A stretch of DNA of 64,000 nucleotides, from the NCBI GenBank assembly GCA_947502145.1, contig CANMYO010000002.1:744001-808000 (forward strand), given 5' to 3'. Below, one piece after another: positions 44,935-54,665 of the stretch. The translations under genes and the position numbers were made by a program. Every line of letters starts with the position of its first letter. Position 1 is the stretch's first letter. The DNA is from an uncultured Paracoccaceae bacterium. Lineage in GTDB: Bacteria > Pseudomonadota > Alphaproteobacteria > Rhodobacterales > Rhodobacteraceae. Under the pieces are notes generated by a model. That model was not told where the DNA came from. It was given only the letters and a program-made list of their open reading frames with translations, and searched no databases.

Positions 44935-45480
44935 CTAACTCCCGCTGTCGAGCATTTCTGTCAGCGTGATGATGGTGTTGAGGTTGCGGGCGGTGAACTC
45001 CGTACCGGTAATGACCTTGTCGATTCGCGCCATCAGCTTGGATCGTCCGACCCCCTCGGGTGCATTAAACCACACCGTCTGCCCGACCACCGCCAGCCGT
45101 TCGGTTGCCGAAATCCAGCGATCCCGCACCTCGGTGTCAATGACCGGCGGTTGGGTGCAAAAGAAGCCATGCACCGCCTTTCCACTGTCGCGATCAAAGG
45201 GACAGCCCTGCAATGTCGTCGACATCGCCGCGCTGGAAAGCACCAGCACCGGCACATCGACATTCATCTGTTCGCGCAAGCCTTGCGCCAGTTGCGCAGA
45301 TAGCGACTCAGCACGGCCAGCTGCGGCAAACACAAGGTTCCCCGATGCGATGTAGCTCTGCACATCCTGCCAGCCAAACCCGTTGGCCATGGCGCGAAAT
45401 GCGGCCATCGGCACCTTGTTGTGTCCGCCCACATTCACACCGCGCAGCAGGGCAACCCATCTTGTCATTTCTGCCGTCAT
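44935..45480 (-). CDS. DUF1697 family protein
   Basis: MTRWVALLRGVNVGGHNKVPMAAFRAMANGFGWQDVQSYIASGNLVF. Confidence 0.88.
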   Translation of the reverse strand: MTAEMTRWVALLRGVNVGGHNKVPMAAFRAMANGFGWQDVQSYIASGNLVFAAAGRAESLSAQLAQGLREQMNVDVPVLVLSSAAMSTTLQGCPFDRDSGKAVHGFFCTQPPVIDTEVRDRWISATERLAVVGQTVWFNAPEGVGRSKLMARIDKVITGTEFTARNLNTIITLTEMLDSGS

Positions 45481-45496
45481 GCCGCACGATCCCTCC

Positions 45497-45832
45497 ATGT
45501 CACGCAAAATCGTAAATGAAATCTGTAAGGCGTATCCGGGCGCTACGCTAGATCACAACCTTGGCGAAGGGCACGACAGCTGGAAGGTCGGCGGCAAGCT
45601 TTTTGCGATCACCGGCAGTCTGGGCGACAGCGTGTCGGTCAAGACAGACAGCATCGAAACCGCGCAGATGCTGATTGACGCAGGCGTCGGCAGCAAGGCC
45701 CGTTACCTGCACCGGTCGTGGATCGCGATCCCGCTGGACATTGACCCCGACGAACTGCGCCATCGGATCAATGTCTCTTACGAGCTGATCAAATCCAGCC
45801 TGTCCAAAAAGGCTCAGGCCGCCTTGGCATAG
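45497..45832 (+). CDS. MmcQ/YjbR family DNA-binding protein
   Basis: PGATLDHNLGEGHDSWKVGGKLFAI, YLHRSWIAIPLD, SYELIKSSLSKKAQAAL. Confidence 0.82.
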   Translation: MSRKIVNEICKAYPGATLDHNLGEGHDSWKVGGKLFAITGSLGDSVSVKTDSIETAQMLIDAGVGSKARYLHRSWIAIPLDIDPDELRHRINVSYELIKSSLSKKAQAALA

Positions 45833-46587
45833 GCGATCATCGCCTCCGGCAACCAGGATGAGAATCTTGGCGCAAGCCGCTCGTATCTTGCGATAAAATC
45901 TGGATGCGACTGGTACAGTTGCGCCAACCCGGCATAGGCCGCGGGTGGGCAGTCCCGACCCCAAAGCTCTGCGATCAGCGCGCGATGTGAATCCAGCGTC
46001 GTATGGTTCGCGGTCACGTCAGGCGGGTGGCCCGCGTTGAAAAGCGCCACCAGCGCCGTTTCCAGCGATTTCAGCCGCGTCATGGCCGCGGCAAGGCCAC
46101 CCGCCATTTCGGAAATGGCCTGTTTTGACGTGCTGATGCTGGCGGCCATGTCGGGCCCGTAGGTGTCAATCAACCAGGTTTCATGGGCCGTCTGCGTCGC
46201 CGCATCAAAGGGGGTGTAAAGTTCGCGATCCTGCATGTTGTGTTTTCCTTTCAGTGAAAGGATCGTCGCATCCAGCGTCTCCAGCAGGCGCTCCACCCGC
46301 CTCGCCTCCTCCGCCAGCTTGTCGCGATGGGCGGTGAGACGGGCAATAGGATCGACCTGCGCTGACAGAACCTCGGCAATGTCGGTCAGCGACAGGCCAA
46401 AGGCGCGGTAGAACAGGATTTCCTGCAACCGCAACGCCTCTGCCCGGCCATAGCTGCGATAACCGTTCAATGCGACATGCGCAGGCCGCAGCAACCCAAT
46501 GGCATCATAATGATGCAGCGTGCGCACCGTGACGCCAGACAGGCGGGCCAATTCGCCAACGGAATATTCTGTGATTCGATGATCCAT
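45814..46587 (-). CDS. MerR family regulator with TipAS-like C-terminal domain
   Basis: YSVGELARLSGVTVRTLHHYDAIGLLRPAHVALNGYRSYG; C-terminal half of TipAS type; convergent overlap with previous CDS. Confidence 0.87.
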   Translation of the reverse strand: MDHRITEYSVGELARLSGVTVRTLHHYDAIGLLRPAHVALNGYRSYGRAEALRLQEILFYRAFGLSLTDIAEVLSAQVDPIARLTAHRDKLAEEARRVERLLETLDATILSLKGKHNMQDRELYTPFDAATQTAHETWLIDTYGPDMAASISTSKQAISEMAGGLAAAMTRLKSLETALVALFNAGHPPDVTANHTTLDSHRALIAELWGRDCPPAAYAGLAQLYQSHPDFIARYERLAPRFSSWLPEAMIAYAKAA

Positions 46588-46620
46588 ACCCGCCTTTTGC
46601 CGTCTCACGCCGCGTCAGGG

Positions 46621-47010
46621 TCAAGCGTAGCTGACAACTTCGATCTCGACACCGTTATCTTCATGGAAATAGAACCGCCGCCCCGGCTCATAATCCGCGT
46701 GATTGATGGTCTTGTAGCCCTTCGCCTCGATCTTGGCCTGTGTTGCGTCCAGATCATCCACAACAACGGCCAGATGATTCAGCGCCCCGCGGGTTTCATA
46801 ACTGGCATCAGCACTGGGCACGGTCTGTTTGGGATCGGTCCCGGAATAAAGCGCCAGATAACTGCGGTCATTGCCAACATGCACGGTATAGCCCGCACCG
46901 TTCATCGCTGCCCCCTCCCAGCGGGTGTGCCAGTCAAACAGGTCTGACAACAGGGCCGCTGTCGCGCGCGGGTCAGCGACGGTGATGTTTGCGTGTTCAA
47001 GATATGCCAT
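46621..47010 (-). CDS. VOC superfamily (glyoxalase-like) protein
   Basis: YLEHANITVADPRATAALLSDLFDWHTRWEG, GALNHLAVVVDDLDATQAKIEAKGY. Confidence 0.87.
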   Translation of the reverse strand: MAYLEHANITVADPRATAALLSDLFDWHTRWEGAAMNGAGYTVHVGNDRSYLALYSGTDPKQTVPSADASYETRGALNHLAVVVDDLDATQAKIEAKGYKTINHADYEPGRRFYFHEDNGVEIEVVSYA

Positions 47011-47013
47011 GGG

Positions 47014-47193
47014 TCAGGTCCTTTTGATGAATTTGCGGGTGAGACGGGCCAATGGGCCCGGTCTCCGGGTCAGTGTTTCAGTTTGAAAACAGCCACAATC
47101 TACGTCGTGCCCCCAGCCCATGCCATCGCGGCGCAGCGCGGCCAAAGCATCAGGATCAGCGCAATAGCGGGTGGTTGGGATGTAAGCCATCAT
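47014..47193 (-). CDS. 59-aa small protein in the soxR divergon
   Basis: MMAYIPTTRYCADPDALAALRRDGMGWGHDVDCGCFQTETLTRRPGPLARLTRKFIKRT; AGGAAA before ATG; stop 3 nt from the VOC gene ATG. Confidence 0.6.
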   Translation of the reverse strand: MMAYIPTTRYCADPDALAALRRDGMGWGHDVDCGCFQTETLTRRPGPLARLTRKFIKRT

Positions 47194-47234
47194 AATTTCC
47201 TCTTTGCTAACGTCTTCCGAATCTGTTTCTAATT

Positions 47235-47252
47235 CCTCAAGTGCACTTTAGA
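47235..47252. promoter_or_regulatory. SoxR-box-like palindrome
   Basis: CCTCAAGTGCACTTTAGA, 14/18 to CCTCAAGTTAACTTGAGG, between divergent soxR and small ORF/VOC genes. Confidence 0.65.
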
Positions 47253-47266
47253 TCAAGGGATTTCTC

Positions 47267-47701
47267 ATGGAACAGGGACTCACCATTGGCGACCTCGCCA
47301 CCCGCACCGGTCTTGCGGTGTCGGCGATCCGGTTTTACGAAACCCACGGTATCGTGCATCCAGTGCGCAACGCTGGCGGTCACCGGCGCTACGCCCGTGC
47401 GGACATCCGACGCCTGTCCTTTGTGATGGCCGCGCAGAAATTTGGCTTTCCGTTGGCGGAGATTGCAGCGCATATGGCCCACCTGCCCGCCCACAAGGCC
47501 CCGACCAAGGCCGATTGGGGTCGCATTTCAAAGCATTTTCGCCGCGAGATTGACAACCGGATCGCCGCGCTTGAGACGCTGCGCGATCGTCTGGACGGCT
47601 GCATCGGTTGTGGTTGCCTCAGCCTCAAGTCCTGCGCGCTTTACAACCCGAACGATACGCTGGCCAAGGATGGTCCGGGCCCCCGCAATCTGCTGACTTG
47701 A
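47267..47701 (+). CDS. soxR: Redox-sensitive transcriptional activator SoxR
   Basis: MerR HTH with CIGCGCLSLKSCALYNPND [2Fe-2S] cysteine motif. Confidence 0.95.
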   Translation: MEQGLTIGDLATRTGLAVSAIRFYETHGIVHPVRNAGGHRRYARADIRRLSFVMAAQKFGFPLAEIAAHMAHLPAHKAPTKADWGRISKHFRREIDNRIAALETLRDRLDGCIGCGCLSLKSCALYNPNDTLAKDGPGPRNLLT

Positions 47702-47732
47702 CGCGCCCTGAATGCGGTGGTCCAGATGGCGC

Positions 47733-48914
47733 ATGAAGTTATCGCATCGCATCACCCAGATCACCGGCGGCGGCTCTGACGGCTGGGACGTCTTTTACAA
47801 AGCCAAGCAAATGATTGCGGATGGCGTGCCCGTGCTTGAACTCACGCAGGGCGAACACGATATCGGCACCGCACGCCCGATTCTTGATGCGATGCATGAT
47901 GCGGCTACGGGTGGGAACACTGGCTATTCCCCCGTACAGGGTGCGCTTGATCTGCGCCGGGCGGTCGCAGCCCGTATCCAGTCCCGCACCGGGGTGGCGA
48001 CAACCGCAGACAATATCCTGATCACCCCCGGCGGACAGGCCGGGCTTTTTGCCGCGCACCATGCGGTGATCGATGACGGCGACACGGCACTGTTTATTGA
48101 TCCCTATTATGCCACTTACCCCGGCACGCTGCGCGCTGTCGGGGCGGTGCCAAAACCCGTTGTAACCCGGGCAGAGGATAATTTTCAGCCACAGGCGGCA
48201 GCACTGAACGCGCTCGCACCGGGGGCGAAATCCCTGCTGATCAATACGCCCAACAATCCAACTGGTGTGATCTATGACGCGCAAACGCTTGGTAATATTG
48301 TGCAAACCTGCACGGACCATGACCTCTGGCTGATCTCTGACGAGGTTTACGACACCCAGGTCTGGGACGGCACGCATATCACGCCACGCAGCCTGCCGGG
48401 CATGTTGGAGCGAACGATTGTCGTGAATTCAATGTCCAAAAGCCACGCGATGACTGGCAGCCGCATCGGCTGGATCTGCGCCCCGGCAGAGGTTATCCGC
48501 CATATTTTCAACCTTGCCAACACCACCACCTATGGCGTTTCGGGCTACATTCAGGACGCCGCTTTGTTTGCACTGGGTCAAGGTGCGGGACCCGAAGAAC
48601 GGGTCGCTGCACCGTTCCGGCGGCGGCGTGCGATCTCGCTGGACCTTTTGAAGGATCAAAACGTGGTGAAACCCGTGCCCGCGCAGGGCGCGATGTACAT
48701 GATGCTGGATATCCGCGCCACGGGTATGCAGGGCGAGGAATTCGCATTTGCGCTGCTTGCAGCGCATCATGTCGCGGTCATGCCGGGGGAAAGCTTTGGC
48801 ACGGCCGCGGCCGGTCACATTCGCATTGCGATGACGGTGGCTGATGATGAATATGCCGCCGCGCTCAGAACTTTGATTGCATTTGCTAATGACCGGGCCG
48901 CAGCAAATGCCTGA
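47733..48914 (+). CDS. Pyridoxal phosphate-dependent aminotransferase (class I/II)
   Basis: LINTPNNPTGVIYD, LISDEVYDTQVW, NSMSKSHAMTGSRIGWICAP. Confidence 0.92.
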   Translation: MKLSHRITQITGGGSDGWDVFYKAKQMIADGVPVLELTQGEHDIGTARPILDAMHDAATGGNTGYSPVQGALDLRRAVAARIQSRTGVATTADNILITPGGQAGLFAAHHAVIDDGDTALFIDPYYATYPGTLRAVGAVPKPVVTRAEDNFQPQAAALNALAPGAKSLLINTPNNPTGVIYDAQTLGNIVQTCTDHDLWLISDEVYDTQVWDGTHITPRSLPGMLERTIVVNSMSKSHAMTGSRIGWICAPAEVIRHIFNLANTTTYGVSGYIQDAALFALGQGAGPEERVAAPFRRRRAISLDLLKDQNVVKPVPAQGAMYMMLDIRATGMQGEEFAFALLAAHHVAVMPGESFGTAAAGHIRIAMTVADDEYAAALRTLIAFANDRAAANA

Positions 48915-48979
48915 CCTTCTTTGAAATAGACGCCCGAATTCTGGCAGCATCATTGCAGGGAATCGCATAGCCTGACCGC

Positions 48980-50047
48980 ATGTTGTTTACCTTGCCCGAT
49001 CACGACACGCTCTACGCCGCCCTGCTGGCCCGCGATTCCGCCTATGACGGACGCGCCTTTGTCTGCGTCAGCAGCACAGGCGTGTTCTGCCGCATGACCT
49101 GTCCGGCCCGCAAACCGCGCCGTGAAAACTGCACGTTTCATGATCAGATCGCGACCTGTCTCGCGGCGGGGTTCCGGCCCTGCAAGCGCTGCAAACCGCT
49201 TGCCCACGCGGGCGAGGATGACCCGGCCGTGCGCAGGCTCCTGACCGCGCTGGAGGCCGACCCGTCGCGGCGCTGGCGTGAATGTGACATCACCGCGCTT
49301 GGGCTTGATCCATCAACCGTGCGGCGCAGTTTCAAGCGGCTCTTTGGCGTGACATTCCTTGACATGGCCCGGCAGCAGCGGATCGGCGCAGGCTTTACCG
49401 CGCTGGCGCAGGGTGATCGGGTGATTGATGCTCAGACGGATGCCGGCTTTGACAGCCCGCAGGCGTTTCGCGACGCGTTCCACCGTCGCATCGGCTTGCC
49501 GCCGGCCGCCCTGCGTCGCAATGGCCGGATTGGCATCGACTGGATCGACAGCCCGCTTGGCCCGCTGATCGTGGCCGCCGACAACACGCATTTGCACCTG
49601 TTGGAGTTCATTGACCGCAAGGCCCTGCCCGCAGAGATGCGCAAGCTCGCCCAATTGGCAAGGGGCGACATCGGCTTTGGCCGCAGCGCCACCACCGACC
49701 GGGCAGAACGGGCGCTCGGGCATTACTTTGCCAAAGAATCCGCGGCGTTTGATATCCCGCTGGCGCTGCACGGCACGCCGTTCATGCAAAAGGTCTGGCG
49801 CGCCCTTCAAACCATCCCGCCGGGCGAAACCCGCAGCTACGCGGCCCTAGCACAAGACATCGGCCAGCCCAACGCCACCCGCGCTGTTGCCCGCGCCAAC
49901 GGAGCCAATCAAATCGCGATCCTGATCCCCTGTCACCGGGTGATCGGCGCTGACGGCACCCTGACCGGTTACGGCGGCGGCCTCTGGCGCAAGGACAAGC
50001 TCATTTCAATCGAAAACGCCTATGCAAGACAAAGGACCCTATCATGA
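48980..50047 (+). CDS. ada: Ada: transcriptional regulator / O6-methylguanine-DNA methyltransferase
   Basis: Zn-Cys4 N-terminus GVFCRMTCPARKPRRENCTFH...CKRCKP, AraC HTH, LIPCHRVIGADG. Confidence 0.95.
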   Translation: MLFTLPDHDTLYAALLARDSAYDGRAFVCVSSTGVFCRMTCPARKPRRENCTFHDQIATCLAAGFRPCKRCKPLAHAGEDDPAVRRLLTALEADPSRRWRECDITALGLDPSTVRRSFKRLFGVTFLDMARQQRIGAGFTALAQGDRVIDAQTDAGFDSPQAFRDAFHRRIGLPPAALRRNGRIGIDWIDSPLGPLIVAADNTHLHLLEFIDRKALPAEMRKLAQLARGDIGFGRSATTDRAERALGHYFAKESAAFDIPLALHGTPFMQKVWRALQTIPPGETRSYAALAQDIGQPNATRAVARANGANQIAILIPCHRVIGADGTLTGYGGGLWRKDKLISIENAYARQRTLS

Positions 50048-50844
50048 CCCAATCATTTCGCGCATTGCACCAGCCCGGCGATCCCTGCCTGATGGTCAAC
50101 GTCTGGGACGCGGGCACCGCCAAGATGATGGCACAGCTTGGGGCAAAGGCGCTTGCCACATCCTCTGCCGCACATGCCTATACGCTGGGGCGGCCCGATG
50201 GGGGCACGATCACGCGGGACGAAGCGCTGACCCATGCGCAGGACATCGTCAGCGCCACGCCGCTGCCGGTGCAGGGTGATTTCGAAAACGGCTTTGGCGA
50301 CAGCCCGGACACCTGCGCGGAAACGGTGCGCCTTGCCGCAGAAGTCGGACTGGCCGGGATCTGCATCGAAGACACCATCCTGAACGGCGATGGCTCTTAT
50401 GACGCAGGGCTCGCCGCAGAACGAATCCGCGCTGCCGCTGCGGCGGCACGCGCCCTGCCCATCGACTTTGTGCTGACCGCGCGCGCCGATGGGGTACTTG
50501 CAGGAAGCTATGACACCGACGAGGCGATCCGCCGGGTACAGGCGTTTGATGAAGCGGGGGCCGATTGCATCTACGTGCCGCTGCCGCCCAGCATGGATGA
50601 TCTGGGGCGGATCGTCGCGGCCACCGACAAACCGGTCAATGCGCTTATCGCCGGGCCCTTCGCCAATCACAACCGCACCGCCTTTGCCGCCCTTGGCGTG
50701 GCCCGCCTGTCAATCGGGTCATCGCTGGCCCGTGTGGTCCAGCAGGTGATGCTGCAAGCGGGTCAGGCGATGATCGCAGAGGGTGATTTCAGCGCCCTGA
50801 CCAATGCGGCCAATGGCGCCAAGATCGACGCGCTGCTTGGATGA
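50044..50844 (+). CDS. Isocitrate lyase/PEP mutase family protein
   Basis: CLMVNVWDAGTAKMMAQLGAKALATSSAA, VQGDFENGFGD, GICIEDTI; ATGA overlap with ada. Confidence 0.9.
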   Translation: MTQSFRALHQPGDPCLMVNVWDAGTAKMMAQLGAKALATSSAAHAYTLGRPDGGTITRDEALTHAQDIVSATPLPVQGDFENGFGDSPDTCAETVRLAAEVGLAGICIEDTILNGDGSYDAGLAAERIRAAAAAARALPIDFVLTARADGVLAGSYDTDEAIRRVQAFDEAGADCIYVPLPPSMDDLGRIVAATDKPVNALIAGPFANHNRTAFAALGVARLSIGSSLARVVQQVMLQAGQAMIAEGDFSALTNAANGAKIDALLG

Positions 50845-50850
50845 CCGAAA

Positions 50851-50877
50851 GGGGCCGGAACAGTGGCGTCCGGCCCC
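50851..50877. terminator. Terminator-like hairpin between convergent genes
   Basis: GGGGCCGGA-ACAGTGGCG-TCCGGCCCC, 9-bp perfect stem; only short T-runs flank it. Confidence 0.75.
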
Positions 50878-50886
50878 CTTCTCCCC

Positions 50887-51495
50887 TTAAAACGTAAAGC
50901 CGACCCGCACAGCGGCGGTTGTCGCCTCGATATCGGTGCCGCCACCGTTAAAGTCATCAAACTGATGGCGCAGGACTTCGGCACCGACGCGGATGTTTTC
51001 GCTGACCGCATAGTCAACACCAACACCGCCAAAGTATCCGGTGTCATCAGCCTCTAACCCGCCAGAGGTATAGGCCTGCGCCACACCGGCGGTGACATAG
51101 GGCAGGAATGCACCGGCATCGTAACCGGCGCGCACCTTGGCGCGGGCAACACCGTCAATGTTGATGCCTGTTGCGGCGTCGGTGATTTCCGTGGCGTCGT
51201 ATTCCAGTTCCGCACCCAGTACGAAATTGCCCAGATCGTGCAGATAGCCAATATGCGCACCATAGGTGTAATCCTCGGTGTCATCGGCAAATCCATCGGC
51301 ATCCACCTGGCCGTAGCCAAGGCTTGCACCAGCGTAAAAGCCGGACCAGTCGGCACCGATATAAACCGGCGCGGGCGCCACGGCCACTGGCGCGGGTTGC
51401 GGGGCGACGACAGGCTCTGTCAGGCCACCGGCAAATGCAGCGGTTGTCCCCGATATGACAAGGGCCGTTGTGGTCGCGATAAGGCGGGTGTTCAT
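50887..51495 (-). CDS. Outer membrane beta-barrel protein
   Basis: Signal peptide MNTRLIATTTALVISGTTAAFAG, YIGADWSGFYAGASLGYG, C-terminal ATTAAVRVGFTF. Confidence 0.9.
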   Translation of the reverse strand: MNTRLIATTTALVISGTTAAFAGGLTEPVVAPQPAPVAVAPAPVYIGADWSGFYAGASLGYGQVDADGFADDTEDYTYGAHIGYLHDLGNFVLGAELEYDATEITDAATGINIDGVARAKVRAGYDAGAFLPYVTAGVAQAYTSGGLEADDTGYFGGVGVDYAVSENIRVGAEVLRHQFDDFNGGGTDIEATTAAVRVGFTF

Positions 51496-51948
51496 TTTTC
51501 ACTCCATTCTTGGATGTTTGCGTATGCCCCCATTACCTGCGTGCGCTCCGGCGCTTTTCCAAGGGCCTCACACAGAGGTGAGCGAAAAAATGCGGTAAAT
51601 TAAACGTGTAAGATCAGCGTATTGGCGAAAAATGGCGCAGTACGGCCGTGACCGGCGATGTTTCGCAAATCGTGATCGGCAAAATGCGGTTTTCCGCCAA
51701 TTCGGCGTGATCAGGTCTTGAAATCGCGATGTCGCAAACAGGTGCTGATGTCGCTCCCGGACAAGACCGCCCAGCCACCCCGCCCATGATGGCTCAACAA
51801 CATCAAAGGGATCTCATGCGCAGCGATCTGGTTCAACTTGCCCGCATTCGCCGCACCATCGGGGCGCGGCGCGGGCGTGCCGCACGGGGCAGACCGGGCG
51901 AAAACCTCGACTGAACCTCTCCCTTCCCGTTGTTTTGAAAGTTCCGAT

Positions 51949-53496
51949 ATGACTGACACCCGCTCTGGCCGTCCCACGCGTTCCGGTGGCCGTGCCGCAC
52001 GCACTGCCGCCCGTGCCGCCCCACTGGAAGAGGCGCTCCGCCCGATCCGCGCTGGCATGTCCGGGGGGCGGTATCGCCCGCTCACCGACGCCGATGTCAC
52101 CGCGATCCACAACGCGGCACTGACCGCGTTGGAGGAGATCGGCCTCGCTGACGCCCCCCCTTCGGGCATTGAATATCTGACCCGTGCCGGGGCAAATCTT
52201 GGCGATGATGGCCGCATCCGCATCCCCCGCGCGCTTGTTGAGGATATGCTGGCACTGGCCTGCACTGACCTGACGCTCTGTGGGCGGGATCCGGCCTATG
52301 ATCTGCAGTTGAACGGCACCCGCGTGCACTATGGCACCGCCGGTGCGGCTGTGCATATGGTCGACGTTGACGGGCGCAACTACCGCGAAAGCACCGTGCA
52401 GGATCTGCATGATGCGGCGCGGATCGTGCAGCAGCTCGACAACATCCACTTTTTGCAACGTCCGATGGTGGCCCGTGACATCACCGACAACAAAGAGATG
52501 GACCTCAACACGATCTATGCCTCCTGTGCCGGGACGTTGAAACACGTTGGCACCTCGTTTACCGAGCCCAGCTTTGTCCCCGACGCGCTGGAGATGCTGC
52601 AGATGATTGCGGGGGATGAGGCGACATGGCGCGCGCGGCCCTTCGTATCCAACTCCAATTGCTTTGTGGTACCGCCGATGAAATTCGCCACCGAAAGCTG
52701 TCAGGTGATGGAGGCCTGCATCGCGGGCGGAATGCCGGTGCTGTTGCTCTCGGCCGGTCAGGCCGGGGCCACTGCGCCCGCGCCGATTGCCGGGGCCATC
52801 GTGCAGGCCGTGGCCGAATGTCTGGCTGGCGTGGTCTATGTCAACAGTATCGCGCCGGGTCATCCGGCGATCTTCGGGACCTGGCCCTTTGTCTCTGACC
52901 TGCGCACCGGGGCAATGTCAGGTGGTTCTGGCGAACAGGCCCTGCTGACGGCAGGATGCGCACAGATGCACCGGTTTTACGGCCTGCCCGGCGGGGCGGC
53001 GGCAGGGATTGCCGATTCAAAGCTGCCTGACATGCAGGCGGGCTGGGAACAGATGTGCTCCAATGTGATGGCCGGCCTCGCGGGGCTGAACATGGTTTAC
53101 GAGGCCGCGGGCATGCATGCCTCCTTGCTGGGGTTCTGCCATGAAAGCCTGATTCTCGGGGATGATCTGCTGGGGCAGGCGATGCGCTGCGTACGCGGGA
53201 TCGAGGTCAACGACAGCACCATCGGGCTTGAGACGATGCGCGATGTCTGCCTGAATGGTCCGGGGCACTACCTTGGCTCTGACCAGACCCTGGCCCTGAT
53301 GCAGACCGAATATGTCTACCCCAGCACGGCTGACCGCTCCTCACCCAAGGAATGGGAAGAGAATGGCAAGCCTGATCTGCTGCGCAACGCCATTGCCCGC
53401 AAAGAGATGATCCTGGCCGAACGCTCCGCCGCGCGGTTCGATCCGGCGCTGGATCAGGCCCTTCGGGAACGGTTCAACATCCATTTGCCCGCTTAG
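51949..53496 (+). CDS. Trimethylamine methyltransferase (MttB) family protein, non-pyrrolysine type
   Basis: 515 aa continuous ORF: GGRYRPLTDADVTAIHNAALTALEEIGLADAPPSGIEYLTRAGA..., MLLLSAGQAGATAPAPIAGAIVQAVAE-like region. Confidence 0.88.
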   Translation: MTDTRSGRPTRSGGRAARTAARAAPLEEALRPIRAGMSGGRYRPLTDADVTAIHNAALTALEEIGLADAPPSGIEYLTRAGANLGDDGRIRIPRALVEDMLALACTDLTLCGRDPAYDLQLNGTRVHYGTAGAAVHMVDVDGRNYRESTVQDLHDAARIVQQLDNIHFLQRPMVARDITDNKEMDLNTIYASCAGTLKHVGTSFTEPSFVPDALEMLQMIAGDEATWRARPFVSNSNCFVVPPMKFATESCQVMEACIAGGMPVLLLSAGQAGATAPAPIAGAIVQAVAECLAGVVYVNSIAPGHPAIFGTWPFVSDLRTGAMSGGSGEQALLTAGCAQMHRFYGLPGGAAAGIADSKLPDMQAGWEQMCSNVMAGLAGLNMVYEAAGMHASLLGFCHESLILGDDLLGQAMRCVRGIEVNDSTIGLETMRDVCLNGPGHYLGSDQTLALMQTEYVYPSTADRSSPKEWEENGKPDLLRNAIARKEMILAERSAARFDPALDQALRERFNIHLPA

Positions 53497-53505
53497 CCCG
53501 TTCGA

Positions 53506-54603
53506 TCAGGGTTTTGGATGGCTCAGGGTGCCGCCGGACACGGCGGCGCGCACTCCGGTTGTGCCGCTGCAGGAGGTGGGCAGACCGCGCGCAACACGCA
53601 CCGCCAGGTAGGCAAAGGCCTGCGCCTCAAGCATGTCACCATCCAGACCGGCATCCTCAACCGGCCTGACCGGACAGGCAAGCGTTGCGCCAAGCATCTT
53701 CATCAGCGTTCGGTTATGTCGCCCGCCGCCCGTGACCCAGATGGTGCTTGGCGGCTCCGGGCAATGCGGCATCCCCTCACCCACGCTCAGCGCGATGGCG
53801 GCGGACAGCGTTGCCGCTGCGTCTGCGTCCGACAGGGTATCGCATTCTGCGACCAATCCGGCAAAATCGTCCCGGTCCAGCGATTTGGGCGGCATCCGAA
53901 AGAAATAGGGCCGCGCAAGGAACCGCGTCACAATCGCCTCATCCGCCTGCCCTTTGGCCGCGAGCTTGCCTCCGGCGTCATATGGCTGACCCAGACGCCG
54001 CTGCATCATGTCGCTCAGCGGTGCGTTCGCAGGGCCGGTGTCAAAGGCCAACAGCGCCCCGTCAGCCTCTGGAGCATCCTTGCGCGGATCAATCCAGGTC
54101 AGATTGCCAACCCCGCCCAGATTAAGGAACGCCAGCGGCGCATCTGCCTTCATCCAGCGGGCCAGCGCCCAGTGATAGAACGGCGCAAGCGGCGCGCCCT
54201 GCCCGCCCAACTCTATATCAGCGCTGCGAAAATCCCAGACGACCGGCACACCAAGGGCTGCCGCCAGCGTGGCACCATCCCCCAGTTGGTGGCTGCCACG
54301 ACCGCCCGGTTCATGCGCCAGGGTCTGGCCATGAAACCCGATCAGGTCGGCCCCCTCAATCTCGGCCAGGGTGATTTCATGCGCCTTGGCAATCACGCCC
54401 TCAGCCGCGGCAAGGTCTTCTCCCGGCCAACGCCCCAATGCTGCGCGCAGCACTGCCCGCTCGCGGTCCGAATATTCGCGATAAGCGCTTTCGCCAAAGC
54501 CCGAAATCGTGACACCATCGGTGACAAGCACCGCCGCATCCACACCGTCCAGCGACGTCCCCGACATGGCCCCAAGGGCACGCACCGGTCCTTTGATCTT
54601 CAT
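53506..54603 (-). CDS. anmK: Anhydro-N-acetylmuramic acid kinase
   Basis: [60 protein letters not shown]. Confidence 0.95.
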   Translation of the reverse strand: MKIKGPVRALGAMSGTSLDGVDAAVLVTDGVTISGFGESAYREYSDRERAVLRAALGRWPGEDLAAAEGVIAKAHEITLAEIEGADLIGFHGQTLAHEPGGRGSHQLGDGATLAAALGVPVVWDFRSADIELGGQGAPLAPFYHWALARWMKADAPLAFLNLGGVGNLTWIDPRKDAPEADGALLAFDTGPANAPLSDMMQRRLGQPYDAGGKLAAKGQADEAIVTRFLARPYFFRMPPKSLDRDDFAGLVAECDTLSDADAAATLSAAIALSVGEGMPHCPEPPSTIWVTGGGRHNRTLMKMLGATLACPVRPVEDAGLDGDMLEAQAFAYLAVRVARGLPTSCSGTTGVRAAVSGGTLSHPKP

Positions 54604-54665
54604 ACTCTTTCCCTTGCCTCACCCGGCGCTTATAGAGTGCCCCGACAGACAGCCAGGAACAAGCC

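Noticed and set aside
51711-52265. 184-aa minus-strand ORF in the omp-mttB region
   Set aside because: Overlaps the mttB N-terminus antisense; low-complexity Ser/Arg/Ala; no domain.
53494-53496. TAG at the end of the MttB-family ORF as pyrrolysine codon
   Set aside because: The ORF is full length (515 aa) before this codon and the TAG is at the normal C-terminus.
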